A DNA stretch of 64,000 nucleotides, from the NCBI RefSeq assembly GCF_000247815.1, contig NC_021674.1:76682059-76746058 (forward strand), read 5' to 3'. This stretch comes from Ficedula albicollis (Eukaryota; Chordata; Aves; Passeriformes; Muscicapidae). Below, piece by piece: positions 41,906 to 54,345 of this stretch; within the stretch, counting starts at the first letter, position 1; each line of letters opens with the position of its first letter. Below the pieces are notes generated by a model. That model had not been told where the DNA came from and made no database searches. It saw only the letters and a list, made by a program, of their open reading frames with translations. A program made the translations under genes and the position numbers.

Positions 41906-44801
41906 GTTCCTACTGTAATTATAATTTTGATTTCACTTTGCCAAAATGCATTAGCCCCTTATGAAAATAATAAAAAGTGTGTTGTTTCACCTGTGCTAAA
42001 CTATGTTAGTATATTACCAGATTGCAAAATCACAGAATATGCTTATTGGAATTAGCGATGCACTAGTAAATAACATTGGTAATTATATTAGTAATTTACA
42101 TCAAACTATATTAATAAATCTATTGTTAACATTTCAAGCACTTGAACAGTTGTGTGAGTGGTTTTGTTTTATTGTCTGTAATATTAGCACTCATATCTGT
42201 TTCATTCAATATGCCTGAGTGGATTTAACATCTTGCATCTTTTATATTTCTTCCATGTGGGTTGTTTTTTTTTTTAATAAAATTGATGAATTTGAGAAAA
42301 AGAGTTGATATTGATGCCAAACTGATTGTAAGGATAAGACTGTCTGTCAAATTTACTGTGAACCCAACCAGTGATGCAGCTTTGGCTTTTTCTGGGCTGA
42401 AGCGGTGAATCTAGATTTAGAAGTGTAATTCAACCTCCTCCTAATGTGGGAATGCACAGAGAGAAAGGAGGACTCGTCTCCCACCTGTCAGATCTCATTA
42501 CCCACTGACTACCTACTCACCAGCATAGCTAAAGAAGGGGAAATCCGCCACTGCCTGTAAAAATTATAGCAGTAGGGGCTTTATGGTCCTTTTTGTATTT
42601 TGGTGACACAGATGGGAATCTGATGCAGCCACTCGATCAAACCCTCTTGTCCTAGCTAAAATGGTGTCTTTAGTTTTGGTATTCTGAATCTGCATTTTCA
42701 AAGGCTATGAATCATCATAATAGCAGGTTATCCCCATGGTGCTCTTGGAGATTTCATCTCTTCATGTGAATTTGCATTGTCCATTGCTTTGAACTATATC
42801 TCAGTGGGCCAAGTTCTTTCCTTTTTGAGTTAAAAGCAGATTTGGGAGAAACATAATGACAAAACTTAGATTTCTCTAGGATGTGTCTGTACTCCTGTAA
42901 CTGACATAAACCAGTGTAGACTTTTACAACAATTTAGAAAAATGCATCTAATCAAATGGCTGTCTTCACATTCTGATGTGACATTAACACAATTTGGTGT
43001 CTGTAAAGAGAAAATAAAGTGTTGTCTTTTCTTCTAGTTGAAGTCCACCTGCATGTGGACATATGTATTTGCAGACAGATGGATTTCAAATCCCCATATC
43101 CAAGACTCAAAATTTATATCTATCTTGTAGAAGTCCAGCCTTTCTATAATAAAAAAGTTACCTAAATAAATGCTTCCATTACTTTCAATGTCATATTTCT
43201 TAGGAGATAATAAGAGAAATTTTGACATTTGTAATTTGTTCGTAGAAAGGCAATGGATATGTGTAGTGTTTGACAAAGAAAAATAAATATGCTTATTTCA
43301 TAATCATCTTAAAGAAAAATAATTCTGTGCTCTTCTTTGCTGCGTTGCATTTCAGAAGCCAGTTTAATTCAAAAGGGTACTTTTCTGCTGCCTTTAAAAT
43401 AGCTGTTAAGCCACAAAATAGGGTATATTAAACTGTATAAATTAGATTTATTTTATAAAACTAGAAACTAGTTAGACCACAAATGCTGTTTCTTGTCACA
43501 ACTTCTAGGAGGCTGTCTGTGAGACAATGTACTATACTTAAATAAGTTAATACTTACTGGCCTGGAGGCCTTTATTTTTTATTACCAAGGAGTGCAAATA
43601 AACCTGCTTGTTAGGGTGGAAATTTAAAGGTCAGTCCTTAGATGTCATAAATCATAGATCTAGGAAGAAATAGATTAAGGAAGCTTAAAATACTCAGTCA
43701 GCATCAACAGCACAGCAGTGTTGCCTTAATTCAGCAACAAAGAACTGATTCCAGTTATTATTCTGTTCCTTAGGGAGTAATTTATTTCTAGTTTAGGTCT
43801 TAAGGAAAAACATCACATAAGTTATAGTTCCTGAATTTTATTCAGGTTTAGGTTTTACACTTAAGGATCCATAATAATTTTAGTCCTTCTTCTGGTTAAA
43901 CAGTGTTTCATTTCATTTTTGTCAAGAGATAAATTGATATTTCTTAATTTATTTTTAAATCAGTACAGATTAGCTTTACTTAAGTGCATGTATAATTAAT
44001 AAGTGCATGTTTATTCAATTTTAATATTGTGGGCACATAATACTATGTGAATTTTGATAGGTCATTTAGACTGTGATCACCAGGGATCCATATTTATGTC
44101 ATTCCTAATATATATTTCCACGTTTCCAGTTTTGGAGATTGATGCTTTCCAGAGCAATCTAATACAGTGCTCCATTACCTTTGCAAAAGATATATTTTTT
44201 CTAATATCTAATCTGAATCTTCTTTTCTGCAATGCGAAAGTGTTATTCTAGTTCCGTCTCACACACGAAGAACAAATCTCTTTAGGAAAAAAATGTGTAT
44301 TTATGCATTGTGTATATCATGAATATTATCTTGCAGTTTTCTCTTTTGCTTGCAGTCTTCTCTACCTCAGGCTAGGTAACCTAGGTAATCAGTTGTTCCT
44401 GAGAGGGCCTGCCAATAGAGCTCTCATCATTCTTTTTTTCTCATGCTTTGTTTCAACTGATAGTGGCTTGAAATATGGAGCCCACAATTTGAGACAAGGC
44501 TGCATCTGTGGCCTTACAAGGACTGGACAAAGAAGAATCTATTTTATGTACTGTGAAGCAGATTAGGTAAGCTCAGCACTGTTCTTAGGTAATTCCACCT
44601 ATCAGTGTTGTTTTGTTCTCACTCCCTGTAAAGGTTACCTTTATTATTCTAATTCTGTCGAAGAAGTGTACTTTATATCTTTGTGTTCCCACTGAGAAAA
44701 TTATAGTTATTTTTGCTAATAGGCTCTCACCAGTAGTATCTAGTCAATTAGAGACTAGAAAACAGAGCACAAATTCAAACACAAAAAGTTCTGTCTGAAT
44801 G

Positions 44802-45010
44802 TGAAACCTTTTTCAATTTTTTTCTGTGAGGGTGATTGAGCACTGGAACAGGTTTCCTAGGGATGATGTGGAGACTCCATCCCTGGAGACAGCTAAAACC
44901 CAGCTGTACACAGGTCCAGGCAGCCTCTTCTAGCTGATCCAGCTTTGAGCAGGGCTGCTGAACTAGACAGTTTCCAGAGGTCCCTTGGAACTATTCTGTG
45001 TTTCTATGAA
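44802..45010 (+). mobile_element. CR1 LINE 3' end, plus strand
   Basis: Sense CR1 3' end: 'ctgtgagggtgattgagcac', 'tggaacaggtttcctaggga', 'gactccatccctggagacag', 'ttgagcagggctgctgaact', 'ccagaggtcccttggaacta' and a tail 'ttctgtgtttctatga'. About 200 bp, strongly 5'-truncated. It lies 140 bp from the opposed CR1 at 45152-45700. Confidence 0.93.
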
Positions 45011-45151
45011 ACTTATACCTAAGTAAATGTTATATATACAGGATTGTCCTTATCAGAATTAGAAAAAACAAAATTTTCTGTCATGAAGATACTGTAAAGT
45101 CTGTTGCTTTCCTTTCTTTTCTAAATCTAAGAAGATTTATATGTATAAAAT

Positions 45152-45700
45152 CATAGAATGACTGAGCTTGGAATAGACCTTCAGGAACATATAGTCCAGC
45201 CTTTGACTGAACATTATCCTGTCAAATAAATCATAACATTAAATGCCATGTCCAGCTCTTTCTTGAGCATTTTCAGTGATGATGACTCTACTACTTCCCT
45301 GGGCAACCCTGTCCAATGCTTAACAACTCTTTTAATGAAGAAATTGTTTGTAATATCCAACTTGAACTTGCCCTGGCACAATTTGAGGACTTTTCCTCTT
45401 TTCCTTTTGCTATGATGATCTTTGTGTGTCCCTTCCAACTCAGAATATTCTGTGATTCCATTATTCTGCGATACGTGCCTGGGAAAAATGTCTGACCCCC
45501 ACTTTGCTGCAATCTCCTTTCAGGCAGTTGTAGAGAGCAATAAGATCCCTCCCAAGACTGCTGTTTCCAGGCTAAACACCCCCAGCTCACTCAGCCACTG
45601 CTCCTACGATCTCTAAACCCTTCAACAGCTCCATTGCCCTTCTCTGGACATGCTCCAGAACCTCAAAGTGATGTGGGGGCCCAGAACTTGACAGAGGAAT
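45152..45700 (-). mobile_element. CR1 LINE fragment, 3' end, carrying a nested insert
   Basis: Reverse-complement CR1 starting with the tail 'aatcatagaatgactgagct', then 'gccatgtccagctctttctt', 'tacttccctgggcaaccctg', 'aggcagttgtagagagcaat', 'ggctaaacacccccagctca' and 'attgcccttctctggacatg', ending near 45700. It resembles the element at 1-497 in block order. It is split at 45420-45472 by a second CR1 tail in the opposite orientation. Confidence 0.93.
45420..45472 (+). mobile_element. CR1 3' tail nested inside an opposite-strand CR1
   Basis: 'gtgtcccttccaactcagaa' followed by 'tattctgtgattccattatt' is the sense CR1 3' terminus with its octamer-like tail. It sits inside the minus-strand CR1 at the point where the host copy should continue from 'tttcctctt...' to '...tgcctgggaaaaatg'. 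The insert is only about 50 bp. Either it is an extremely 5'-truncated insertion, or a local template switch copied a CR1 end. Boundaries are approximate to a few bases. Confidence 0.75.
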
Positions 45701-46774
45701 ATTTAAGGTCCTAAAAGGTTAAAGTATCTAAAGGTTAAAGTAAGTCGCTATGAATTATTAGTGTGAAGAAATGTATAAAACTAATTATCAGACTCAAAAA
45801 TGTTGAATTAAATAGTACGCAATTTTTTATGTGAAGAAGGAAAGTAAAATTTGTATTTAGAAACAACACCCAGGTTTATCCTTGTTGAACAAGGAAATAA
45901 GGCATCTTGTTTCTAGGTGCTTTAAATAACAGTAGATGGTTCATCTTGTCAAGCATAAACCCTTTATGCACTTTTAAATAGGCACTCACATATTTTTGCA
46001 TTTTATTGTATTAGCCATATCTATTGTCCATCATATGAAGTGACAAAAAATTCTCATTTCTGAAGAAAAAAATAATCACTGACACACTAGCTTGTCCCAT
46101 GAATATGATTCTTTACCAGAAATTATGTTTTTTCTCATTTAACAGAAGATCATTATACACTGATTACAATACCCTGACAATGTGCTCTGTCAAAAAAAAA
46201 CAAACCTGACAGTTGTATGTGTGGTCGTGAGTTAGAGAAAGACTTTTTTTCCCGTAATACAGACCATTAAGATTTCCAGTCTTCTGGACAGGGAACTAAT
46301 CACTGCACTTCCTTCACTACTTTGATAATTTTGGATTTGCTATGGTTTAGTTTCAAAAGCAGTTAACTCATTTGGATATAAAACCAAATTAAACAGAACA
46401 AGACTTTCCTGACCTTCAAAGGTTTTGTTGCTGGACTGATTTCTAAGGTAGGATCTTATTTTTCAATGATAATATGTTACAGATATGGTGTGAATTGAAC
46501 CTGATCACAGAAGACAGTTTGGGAAAACTCAGTTTAAGAATAACACTACTGCAACTCTAAGTAGACAGGCTATTTACAATAATTTCACAATAATATTTTC
46601 TGGAAACATTTTGAATTAGTAAAATATTTTTAAAAATCACAAAATATTTTCTGGTTTTGACCCTACCAATGTTTGGAATATAAGTTTATTTTTGCTTTTT
46701 TCTCTTCCTTTTTTATTTCCTCCTTGAACATATTTACTTAGACATAGTCAAATATTTTCAAACTATCTCTGTTC
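45701..46774. other. Gene-free stretch
   Basis: AT-rich unique sequence between two CR1 copies. A short repeated word 'aaaggttaaagta' occurs twice near 45713-45741. Nothing else supported. Confidence 0.65.
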
Positions 46775-47108
46775 ACAGCTGGCAGCCTGTAACATATGGT
46801 GTCCCCCAGGGCTCTGTATTGGGTACAGTTCTGTTTAATATCTTTATCAATTATATGGACGAGAGTATTGAGTGCACCCTCAGTCAGTTCACAAGTGACA
46901 CCAATTTGAGCAGGAGTTTTCCTCTGCTAGAGGGTAGGAAAGCTCTGCAGAGGGGTCTGGACTGGCTGAGTCACCATCCCTGGAGGTATTTAAAGGGAAA
47001 ATAGATGTTTTACTTAGGGATGTGATTTAGTGGTGGGCTTGGCAGTGCTGGGTAAACTGTTTGTCTTGATGATCTTAAAAGCGTTTTCCAGTCTAAATGA
47101 TTCTATTC
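46775..47108 (+). mobile_element. CR1 LINE with internal deletion joining RT core to 3' end
   Basis: Sense CR1. 46780-46970 reads as the RT palm in one frame: [29 protein letters not shown], then FTSD (46888-46899) where the family has FADD, and so on to GLDWL. At about 46968 the sequence jumps to 'gagtcaccatccctggaggt', which belongs to the extreme 3' region, and it ends with 'tctaaatgattctattct'. Compared with the copy at 25354-26281, roughly 500-600 bp between the RT core and the 3' end is missing. The first catalytic Asp of the FADD box is Ser here. Dead copy. Confidence 0.92.
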
Positions 47109-48609
47109 TATGGCTCTACCCAACTGGTCAATCATTCAGTACATTCAGATCCTCTCTTCTGTCATCATACTTTTGTCAGTTTTGATGTATGTGGATTTGA
47201 TGTCTTCCACTTCTGTTCCAGCTTCTTTCTCCTAACAAGGAGTGGGTTTTTCCATACTTGTTCACAGGTATATTCAAGACAAGATGTCACCCACATCTCC
47301 CACAAAAAGGATGCCTGCAGAAACATATAGGAAGATATACGTTGGTGGGAAGGAACAATATTGGATTAGCCATGTTGTATTATAGAATAGAAGGATTAGT
47401 CAATGCATACATGTCATGAAGTGTAAGATGTGATCCATCTTTTATGTGCTGGAGGGATACACATTGCTGTCATTATTAATGCAAACATTTATTAGGGCAA
47501 ACATTACAGTTCTTTGGAATTTATGGTAGTTACCAATTGCTGTTAATGTTATTTTTTTATTTCACAAATTTGCAGTTACATGCATGTTGGTTTGAGCGAT
47601 TGGAATTAAAATGTATCTTGCAAAATGCAAAATTGTTTAATTCCTACAAGTTTCAGTTAGTATTCTGTGCTGTCTTCTGAGGCACTCCATTTGCTGATAG
47701 AAAGTTGGCATGTATTTTTGTTTTCCAGATGTATTTCAAGAAGTGCAAATACTTCTGATTTTTCTAAACCAGATGTTTCAACATATAATTGAATTTCTTA
47801 TCAAGATAATTCAGATCAAATTCCAAGACAAAGAATACTTAGTTAAAGTAGTTTTCCTGCTGATTGCATAAAATTCATATGATTTAAAGAATTATTTAAA
47901 AAAATATTGCATTTATATTTTATCCTTTTCTGCCTTTGACATTGGTTGCAATTTAACACTTGATACTAGAGTGTTTCCGTCTTGTTTTAAATGAATGAAT
48001 TGTTTTAAATTAATTAATGAATGTTAAAGTGGATTAAGTTTTCTTTTTCAGAACTATCCATAATGACATCAAATGAAAATTCAGTTGTGGAAATGGGAAA
48101 TTTCCCACACTTCGGGATAGCATTTTAAAAGGAATAACTTTTGAGAAATTTAATTTTCTGTTGATGGCTTGTTACTGAGCTGCTTGAAAATCAAATTCCC
48201 TAATTTTCTCTTTAGAGGACGCACAAAATCCAAGCCTGTTCTGGGGTCTGGTATTATTAAACAGATTGATATACTGGGATTGTACTGCTACAGACATTGA
48301 ATACAAAACTTGATATGAGAAATTCAGCTAAATTACTAACCAAGAACAAATTAACTGTATCCGGTTTTTTGTTTGGCTGCTTATGTATCTTAGCTGCAGG
48401 TGGTTTTGGTTTTGTTTTCAAGAGCAATAGAGCATGAATAAAATATCTGATATTAAACAATTTCTCTTTTACAAAAGCTTTTGAGCTGATAGTTGAAGCA
48501 ATTTTGTGACCTTACAGCTCAATTTTTTTTTATGCAACTTGCAGGTTTTGGGTGGGCAGAGGCACCTCCTCCAACAAAGATGGGAGTGGTAAATCAATAT
48601 GATCATAGC

Positions 48610-48675
48610 AGTAAATCATATTAATATGTACCAAAGCAAATCAAATTAGTAAATCATAGTAATATGAACCAAAGC
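48610..48675 (+). repeat. Two-copy short tandem repeat, 38-bp period
   Basis: 'agtaaatcatattaatatg' plus 'taccaaagc' at 48610 recurs at 48648 with two substitutions. A weaker third half-copy ('ggtaaatcaatatgatcata') precedes it. Confidence 0.8.
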
Positions 48676-51600
48676 TGACAGTGACTAGGATGACCGTGTA
48701 TGACATCACTCTTTATTGCATTCACGTTTCATTGCATAAGGTTTCCAGAGACTTCTTACAATGTCAGTTTTCCCCTGGTTTTTGTTTCATGGAAACATGG
48801 AAATCAGCTTGAAACCTCTGGTTCATTTTCTTATAACTATCTTCCACCATTTGCTCCAAAGCAGGAAGTGCCCTTAGTGCCTGTTTTGGCTCTGTTTCTG
48901 GTAGATTTTTGTAAAAAAAAGCTGTCTTCTTTCTTCATAGGAAATCATTTCTGTGTTCTTCAGCTTTTTCTCTTCACTGCTTTTAGTCATCATCAAAACT
49001 TCTTTTTATTTCAAGAGATGTCAAAATAATAATCAGTTACATATTCTGATTCAGTTTTTTTTTTCTAATATATGCACCTTTTTTTACTTACTACTAGATT
49101 TCCTGTTAATTAATTTTCTTTCTGCTTCCTATTTTATCTGTTTTAATAAAACAAAATTGATTTAAACAAATATACAGCAGCCATACTTCACAGTTACTTT
49201 TGCTTGAATACGATTTTCTTCCACATATGAGCATTTTATTTTATTCTACTCTACTGTTTGGAGAAGTCTGGTTTTCATAACACAAATGTTTTTCAAGGTC
49301 AACAAGGAATTGATGGTGTCTTCTCATTGGCTGGCACAACTATTTAGGGTGAACTCCCTGCAATCAATATATCCTTCTTTGTATTGCAAGCATGCAGGTT
49401 GTTCTTCACTGGCTATTGATATTCTCCTGCTCTCAGGGGTCAGAGCACTCAGTGTTTTCAGATTATTTTCCAATAATAAAGATGAAGTACAGCAGGACTT
49501 TAGACAGTGAAGGAACATACCCAGACATACAAAATGTCATAAGGAAAAACATGTCCCGTCCCATAGTACCAACTTAAGATATTTTATTTATCTATTTTAA
49601 TGCTAAATGGATGCATTTGGTAAACCAGCTGAGCTAAGTAGAAATCATATCTTCTCAGGTTTAACTACATCACAGACATGAAATTATCACTTTTATGTCT
49701 CACAACACAACTGATAGCACAGTTGTGCTATCTCTAGCATAAGCCAGGTAATTTAGTTTCTTCACTGAGCTCATTAAGATTTGTTTTCCTAAAAAAAAAA
49801 TAAAAAACCCCAATGTATATTAAAAATTATTTTAGACTAAAGAAATTAGGTAGGTTTAAGCCAATAATATCCATGAAAAATAAAGCGCTATCTATGAAAT
49901 AATTCTGTTTGATACCATACATGAGACAGTGAAGTACTTTGTATGAGAGAAATAGTTTCAAATCACTTCAGGACTCTGAGCTCTGCTAAAAGGCACTCTG
50001 GAGTCAACTTCTGTTAAGCTTACTTTATGGATTTTTGAAGTATTTATTCATGGAGTAGTATAGTACAGATTCTTCAGGGTCAAGAATAGGCCAAACATCC
50101 AAACTCAGGAGATTGTTCCCATCAACCACTTCCCAAGGGTTTGTGGGAAAAACCAAATGCTCATCTTTATTAATGATCACAGAGAAAATATTATGAAAAT
50201 ATGTGTTCTTGTATGTGCATGTGTGTGTTTGTTTAGTATATATTAAACAGAGCATAACTAGAAGATACCACATGTAACTAGTCGCAGACAGAAAAAAATA
50301 CGTTGTGAAGTCCCATAATATGCAAATTCTTTAGCCTCACACCTATGAAAAAGTGATCAAAGCTTTGCACTTCTAAAGGAGAGAAGAGGGGATAACAACA
50401 TTAAACACCTCCCTTCAGATCTTCTGCCAGAAATCCTTGTGTTTGTTATCTTACTGAACCCAGTTACTTTTTCTAGTCAGCTAATTATTATCATGCTTCT
50501 CTACCATGAGCCCCTATGCTTGCTGCAAATTATAAGCCAAGACCTACAAAACTAGCTGAAATTCACTATCTAATTATTTAATTTAGATGTCTTTGCTGCA
50601 ATAGTTTTCATCAGTTTATGAAAATTGCAGCTGACTCTAATTTTTTTCAATCTAGAGAACTAGACACCTAAAATATTCCTAGAAGGGTCAATACTCAGGT
50701 AGATACAGCTTGTGAAGTTACTGAAGCAATTTTCAGAATTTACTTTTTAGTAGCTGTAAAAAATGGGAGATGAAAGAAAAATTTATTATTTCCAAGTGAT
50801 ATGGTAAGTTGGATATATTTGTTAGAGCACTGGAATACCATGCAAGTCTCTTTATAAATGTGTAGCTCACAAACTTATAATATTCTGCTAATTTTGAAAA
50901 AGGTTTTCGAGTAAAAATACTTTTCATCACATATAAGGTTTCTTTATACTTACTTTGTCTTGTAACGGCATTCAAAGGAGTAGCTGAAAAAGCATATGCC
51001 TTTGAAAGAGTAAAAGCCCATTTGATGTAGAGAAAGGGGATCTGAATAGTTTTTAACTGCTCTTCCTGGCATTACTTTTCACAGTACATTAGATACCATC
51101 TCTTTCTTATTATAATACCTCTTTATACGTAGCCTATAAAATAGATTAAATTTGTTGCATTGTGTTGCTTTTCATTTCTTTGCTCCCAGATGTCATGTGA
51201 GAATTCTTCATCTACTTCTTCTAGTGCATATGACTAGAGAAGTGATAAAACATTGGTGCAAAGATGAAAAAAATCCACAAAATAAACAAAAAAAAATCTA
51301 AAGAAACTCAAAACTAAAATATAAAGTGCTAAATAAATTGGATACTTGTAACAAAATGCTTGCCAGCATGTGCAGCCTTATGGCATGTCCAAGTCCAGAA
51401 TGACTTTAGAATTACCTAGCATTATAGGTAGGAAAATATATTGATGTACTCTGCAATAGGTATTATTGGCCTCTGAAAAGTCAGAATTCTGGTTCTGTTC
51501 TTTGTTTGAAACCTCCTTTCAAATAAAGTACTATGGACCTAGTACTTCTTGAGTCATTCTGCTCTCTGGTGCAATAGAAACCACAGCCTCTGTCTCCTTC

Positions 51601-51713
51601 CTTGATTTAATGTTATTTCATCAAACAAAACATCCAGCAGTTTTCCACTGTCTGCTGCATGCCTGTCCTCCTTAGTCCTCCACAAAGTCATTATCTTCCA
51701 GCTTTTTCAGGAA

Positions 51714-51896
51714 CTTCAGATTTTCAGTATTTTTCAAAATACTGTGGCTCTTTTGTGATACTTCCCTATCAAAATGGAGACTTTCAAAAGTACTTGGTCT
51801 TCTCTTCAGATTTTCAGTATTTTTCAAAACGTTTCCTGTGGCTCTTTTGTGATACTTCCCTATCAAAATGGAGACTTTCAAAAGTACTTGGTCTTC
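51714..51896 (+). repeat. Two-copy tandem duplication, about 90-bp unit
   Basis: Unit 1 is 51714-51803 and unit 2 is 51804-51896. Both contain 'cttcagattttcagtatttt', 'ggctcttttgtgatacttcc' and 'gactttcaaaagtacttggt'. They differ mainly by a small indel or substitution cluster ('aaaatactgtgg' versus 'aaaacgtttcctgtgg'). The rest looks identical, implying recent duplication. Confidence 0.95.
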
Positions 51897-54115
51897 AGCC
51901 CAAAGTTATACTGCAACTAATTAAAAGCAAACTGAGATAGCTGAAAGAAGTTCATTATCTATATCCAGTGTTGTCGTTTAACTGTATTAATAATAGTCTT
52001 TAAAATTACTGCAAAAGGACAGAAAACATATATTGTATCTAGATTAGGTATATATAGAGGATCTACAATTAAGGCAGCTCTTTAGAAACAGCTAAATTTT
52101 TTTTTGAGAGGGACAGGAAGAATCCAAAGTGCATGGAAATGAAACAAAGGATGTAATTCTATACTATGGACATGCTTAAATTCATTAGAAAATTCAGTAC
52201 ATCCTATGTACCTAACACGTATCACAGCACCAGATTGGACACTGTGGACTGAAAATTTTGCATAATATAAATAAATATTTCTAATTATAATTAACAATTA
52301 TAAGAGTTACTGTTTCTGTTTTTTAAAACTTACACTTTTTAATAAAGGGATCATTTGTCCTGAATCTGTGCAGAGAAGCTTATCAACATCCTCATGAAGA
52401 CTATTCATTTAAGAGTTACATAACATTTAAAACATTCTGGGCTTGAATCAAAGAACCACAGCTCCTAAATTCAGCTCCTTCAATTCTTAATTGGTGGAAG
52501 TTCAGATGCAATTGCAGTCAATGCAATTGCACTGTGCAAATCTATATCATGGGATGATCTGGCCTAAGGTGGTCTACTTTGGATTAAAACAACAACAATT
52601 CTGGCACCATATAGAAGTCTTTATTATTCTATTTACGTAAGATGCTTTCAATTAACCAGAGCAACTTGGAGCAACAGAATTGAACTTTAAACTCAGGGAA
52701 AATGAGTGATTTGGTCCCAGTTCCCCTCTCTGGGATGGCACTGTGGTCTCTAGGCTTTGTTGACAGGGCGTGCCTGTCCCTTGCTGTCTGTCTTTATTAA
52801 GGTCTCAGCAGCACCACTGTTCACTGCTGCTCACTCAATTACTTGTCCAGACAAAACTAAGGAAAGAAGAGCCCTGCTGCCACTGTGTAATTAATCCTCT
52901 GGAGTCCCACAGACAACAAGCAACTGCACAAGCAGCTGATTAACCTGCCAAAGTACGCAGGTATCTTGATTTGCAGCACCATCACTTCGCTGGTATTTCT
53001 ATACTTAGATGTCCTTTCTCATATAGAAGTGAACTCTTCTTGTCCTAAACCAGGACAACTTGCAAGTACTTGGAAGCCAGTATCTGCTGCCTGCATATTT
53101 TTGCAACTGATTGTGTATTTCTAGCCTTTTTGACATAGCTACTCTTCCCTTTCAACATCACAGGGCAATACCCTCACCTCATGTAAGCATAGTGAGAGCA
53201 CCTTTTTTATCAACTACCCTCTAGAGTTCAATGTTCATTATATTTTGTACATTACCTTCAGCAAACTTCTAAAAGTATAGTCTTTAACATGCATAATTAC
53301 ATTGTAGAAGTCCACACTAAACACATTGGATTGAAACAAGTCAAGTGCTAAAAAATGTGATGCACAACAAATGAATTTTCCATTTTCCTGGTATAGATCT
53401 GACCTTTGGTGTATAATAACCACATACTATGACAGATGACCTAAGCTGTAAACCACTACATGTAATAATGATAGATGTGTTTAGATCTTTTCTGACATTA
53501 GGCAAACTATATAACGATAACATATTGTTAATACAGAGGGTACATTTTTACATTTTCTTGAGAAATAATTTTTTTTCTTCTTTCATTTAGCACTAACTAA
53601 AACAAATGGTTGTTTTGTGCCTATAGTCATGATTCATAAATGGGTAGTACTCATTCCAAATAGACTACTATTTTTCTCAATTAAAATGCAATAATGTTTG
53701 TAGAATTTAGTGTGAAAAGAGAAGTATATACTTGAGGTTGTAAGAGAATTCACCCCCCAGTAAAATATAAGAGCAGGAAAATGCTTTATTCTTTGGCAAA
53801 TGCTTTATTCTCTAATTGGCATAACAATATTATAAGAATTTTGGTTATGATTTTCAACAATTTCAACTTCTGAGTCCCCTGAAGTCAGTCAACAAATGTT
53901 GCATATTTAAGGACGAAAACCAATTTGAAATACAAATTTGGAATATATTTTTGGAAGGACAAAATCAGCAAGAACCAGTCTTTGGAGCAGAAAGAAAGGG
54001 GATAAAACCTGAACTCTAAACCAAATTGCATTTTCTTAAGGGTATGAAAATGAATAGCACAAAAGAAAAGGAAAAGGAAAATATAGTTAGATTATTGATG
54101 GTAAGGGCAGAAAGA

Positions 54116-54345
54116 AATCATAGAATCATTTAGGTTGAAAAATATCTATTTGGTTTCTTTAAATCCAGCACTGCTAAGTCCACCACTAAACCATGTCCTC
54201 AGGTGCCATACCTACAGATCTTTTAAACACATCCAGGGATGGTGTCTCAACCACTTCCCTGGGAAGTCTATTCCAACACTTGTCAAACCTTTGGGTGAAT
54301 AATTTTTTCATCCTGTCCAATCTAAACCTCCACTGAAGTAACTTA
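54116..54345 (-). mobile_element. CR1 LINE 3' end, minus strand
   Basis: The + strand shows the reversed tail 'aatcatagaatcatttaggt', then 'ccagcactgctaagtccacc', 'actaaaccatgtcctcaggt', 'acacatccagggatggtgtc', 'cacttccctgggaagtctat' and 'aatctaaacctccactgaag'. About 230 bp, truncated near 54345. Confidence 0.93.

Larger units (their letters stand above)
35999..44801. other. Gene-free AT-rich stretch
   Basis: About 8.8 kb with no recognised gene. It holds CA/TA microsatellites (38313-38370), a T/G-rich block (38924-39010) and a 13-bp minisatellite (41856-41905). The interval 36640-37090 is dense in TAATTA-type homeodomain cores. A plus frame at 37999-38241 (80 codons, Lys-rich C-terminal half) is not recognisable and I do not call it a gene. 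Confidence 0.65.
47109..54115. other. Gene-free AT-rich stretch
   Basis: About 7 kb with no recognised gene. Includes two small tandem repeats (48610-48675, 51714-51896). The interval 52690-53000 is less AT-rich and not repeat-like, and could be conserved non-coding DNA. The frame 48700-49029 plus (109 codons) is the longest non-artefact frame here and has no recognisable domain. Confidence 0.65.

Noticed and set aside
48700..49029. 109-codon plus frame
   Set aside because: Hydrophobic, Phe/Ser-rich translation typical of AT-rich DNA; no recognisable domain, no splice-bounded homology.
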